Source: Bryobacterales bacterium
GTDB taxonomy: Bacteria > Acidobacteriota > Terriglobia > Bryobacterales > Bryobacteraceae
Direction: 5' to 3'
Assembly (NCBI GenBank): GCA_025456495.1
Contig: JALOKO010000219.1
Span: forward strand, 1-6,775
DNA length: 6,775 nucleotides
A program made the position numbers and the translations under genes. A model generated the notes under the pieces. It was not told the origin of the DNA. It did not search any database and was given only the letters and a program-made list of their open reading frames with translations. Shown here piece after piece: positions 6,398-6,775 of the stretch; within the stretch, counting starts at the first letter, position 1; each line of letters starts with the position of its first letter.

Positions 6398-6424
6398 TGG
6401 GCTCGGTTGTCTTGCCACCATCGG
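6391..6424 (+). other. Hairpin in the region before fmdB
   Basis: CCGACGGTGG (6391-6400) pairs with CCACCATCGG (6415-6424) over 10 positions with one C/A mismatch, around a 14-base loop. It ends 40 bases before the fmdB start. The position suits a leader structure or a terminator for upstream transcription, but no T-tract follows. Confidence 0.5.
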
Positions 6425-6464
6425 GTCGTCCACTGCATCCAAATCGCAGACGGAGTTGGTTCCT

Positions 6465-6775
6465 ATGCCCATCTATGAGTACAAGTGCGCCGAGTGCGGA
6501 AACGTCTACGAGAAGCGGCAGAAGTTCTCTGACCCGGTAGACACGAACTGCCATTGCGAAAAGAAGGGCGCCGTTTCGCGGATAACCTCCGCGCCGGCGC
6601 TGGTCTTCAAGGGAAGCGGCTGGTACATCAACGACTACGCGCGCGCGGGACAGAACGGCAAGACCGCCACAGCGAAGGACAATGGCGGCTCGCCAAGCGG
6701 AGCGTCGTCCACGGATTCCGCCACCAGCACCAAGTCCGATACAGCTTCCTCGTCCAGTTCCGCATCCAGCCCCAC
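6465..6775 (+). CDS. fmdB: FmdB-family zinc ribbon protein, 3'-truncated by the window edge
   Basis: The frame starts at ATG 6465 with GGAG (6452-6455) 9 bases upstream and runs off the window after 103 codons. It opens MPIYEYKCAECG, the hallmark of the FmdB/CxxC_CXXC_SSSS putative regulatory family, and continues QKFSDP, then ITSAPALVFKGSGWYINDYA, also typical. These small proteins are named after a putative regulator of formamidase in Methylophilus; their role in most bacteria is not established. The first zinc knuckle is normal (Cys8-x2-Cys11). The second reads Cys29-His-Cys31, one residue shorter than the usual CPxC. From about residue 65 the chain is low in complexity and very rich in Ser, Thr, Ala and Lys, as in many family members, and should be disordered. 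The C terminus is not visible. Confidence 0.88.
   Translation, partial: MPIYEYKCAECGNVYEKRQKFSDPVDTNCHCEKKGAVSRITSAPALVFKGSGWYINDYARAGQNGKTATAKDNGGSPSGASSTDSATSTKSDTASSSSSASSP

Larger units (their letters stand above)
6076..6464. other. 389-base non-coding region between the S41-like gene and fmdB
   Basis: I find no supportable gene on either strand here. The short frames that cross it run through the repeats and look like nothing known. In order it holds a small hairpin at the S41 stop, a 34/38-bp tandem repeat (6109-6190), a -10-like hexamer (6216-6221), an exactly phased 16-bp repeat array (6254-6365), a 12-bp direct repeat (6371-6397), a 10-bp hairpin (6391-6424) and the fmdB ribosome binding site. 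Confidence 0.8.

Overview
The window is GC-rich and every supported gene lies on the + strand. It fits an acidobacterium of the Solibacter/Bryobacter type. The grounds are a DUF1501 protein, a GDSL (SGNH) hydrolase fused to DUF1080, an S41-family protein of a kind I associate with Acidobacteria, and an FmdB-type zinc ribbon. DUF1501 and DUF1080 proteins are also abundant in Planctomycetes and Verrucomicrobia, so the phylum is an inference.

Layout: (1) 3-1187, the 3' part of a DUF1501 gene whose start lies outside the window. (2) 1249-3150, an exported lipoprotein with an SGNH esterase domain and a C-terminal DUF1080 domain. (3) 3216-4580, a stand-alone TrpB2-type tryptophan synthase beta chain. 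These three are closely spaced (61 and 65 bases) and could share a transcript, but a small hairpin lies before trpB2. (4) A 217-base gap holds a weak hairpin and an extended -10 promoter candidate. (5) 4798-6075, a membrane-anchored S41/CtpA-like protein whose catalytic Ser-Lys-Gln positions all appear substituted. (6) A 389-base non-coding stretch (6076-6464) holds two unrelated tandem-repeat arrays, a -10 candidate and a hairpin. (7) 6465 to the window end, the 5' part of an fmdB-like gene.

Genes 1 and 2 fit extracytoplasmic breakdown of esterified or glycosidic polymers. TrpB2 is cytoplasmic and looks metabolically unrelated. The S41-like protein would sit at the membrane facing the periplasm. 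I see no mobile element, CRISPR array, tRNA or rRNA. No clearly new multi-gene system is visible. The most notable signals are the apparently dead S41 protease and an exactly phased 16-bp repeat array before fmdB whose units contain small inverted repeats, with one paired base change between two units.
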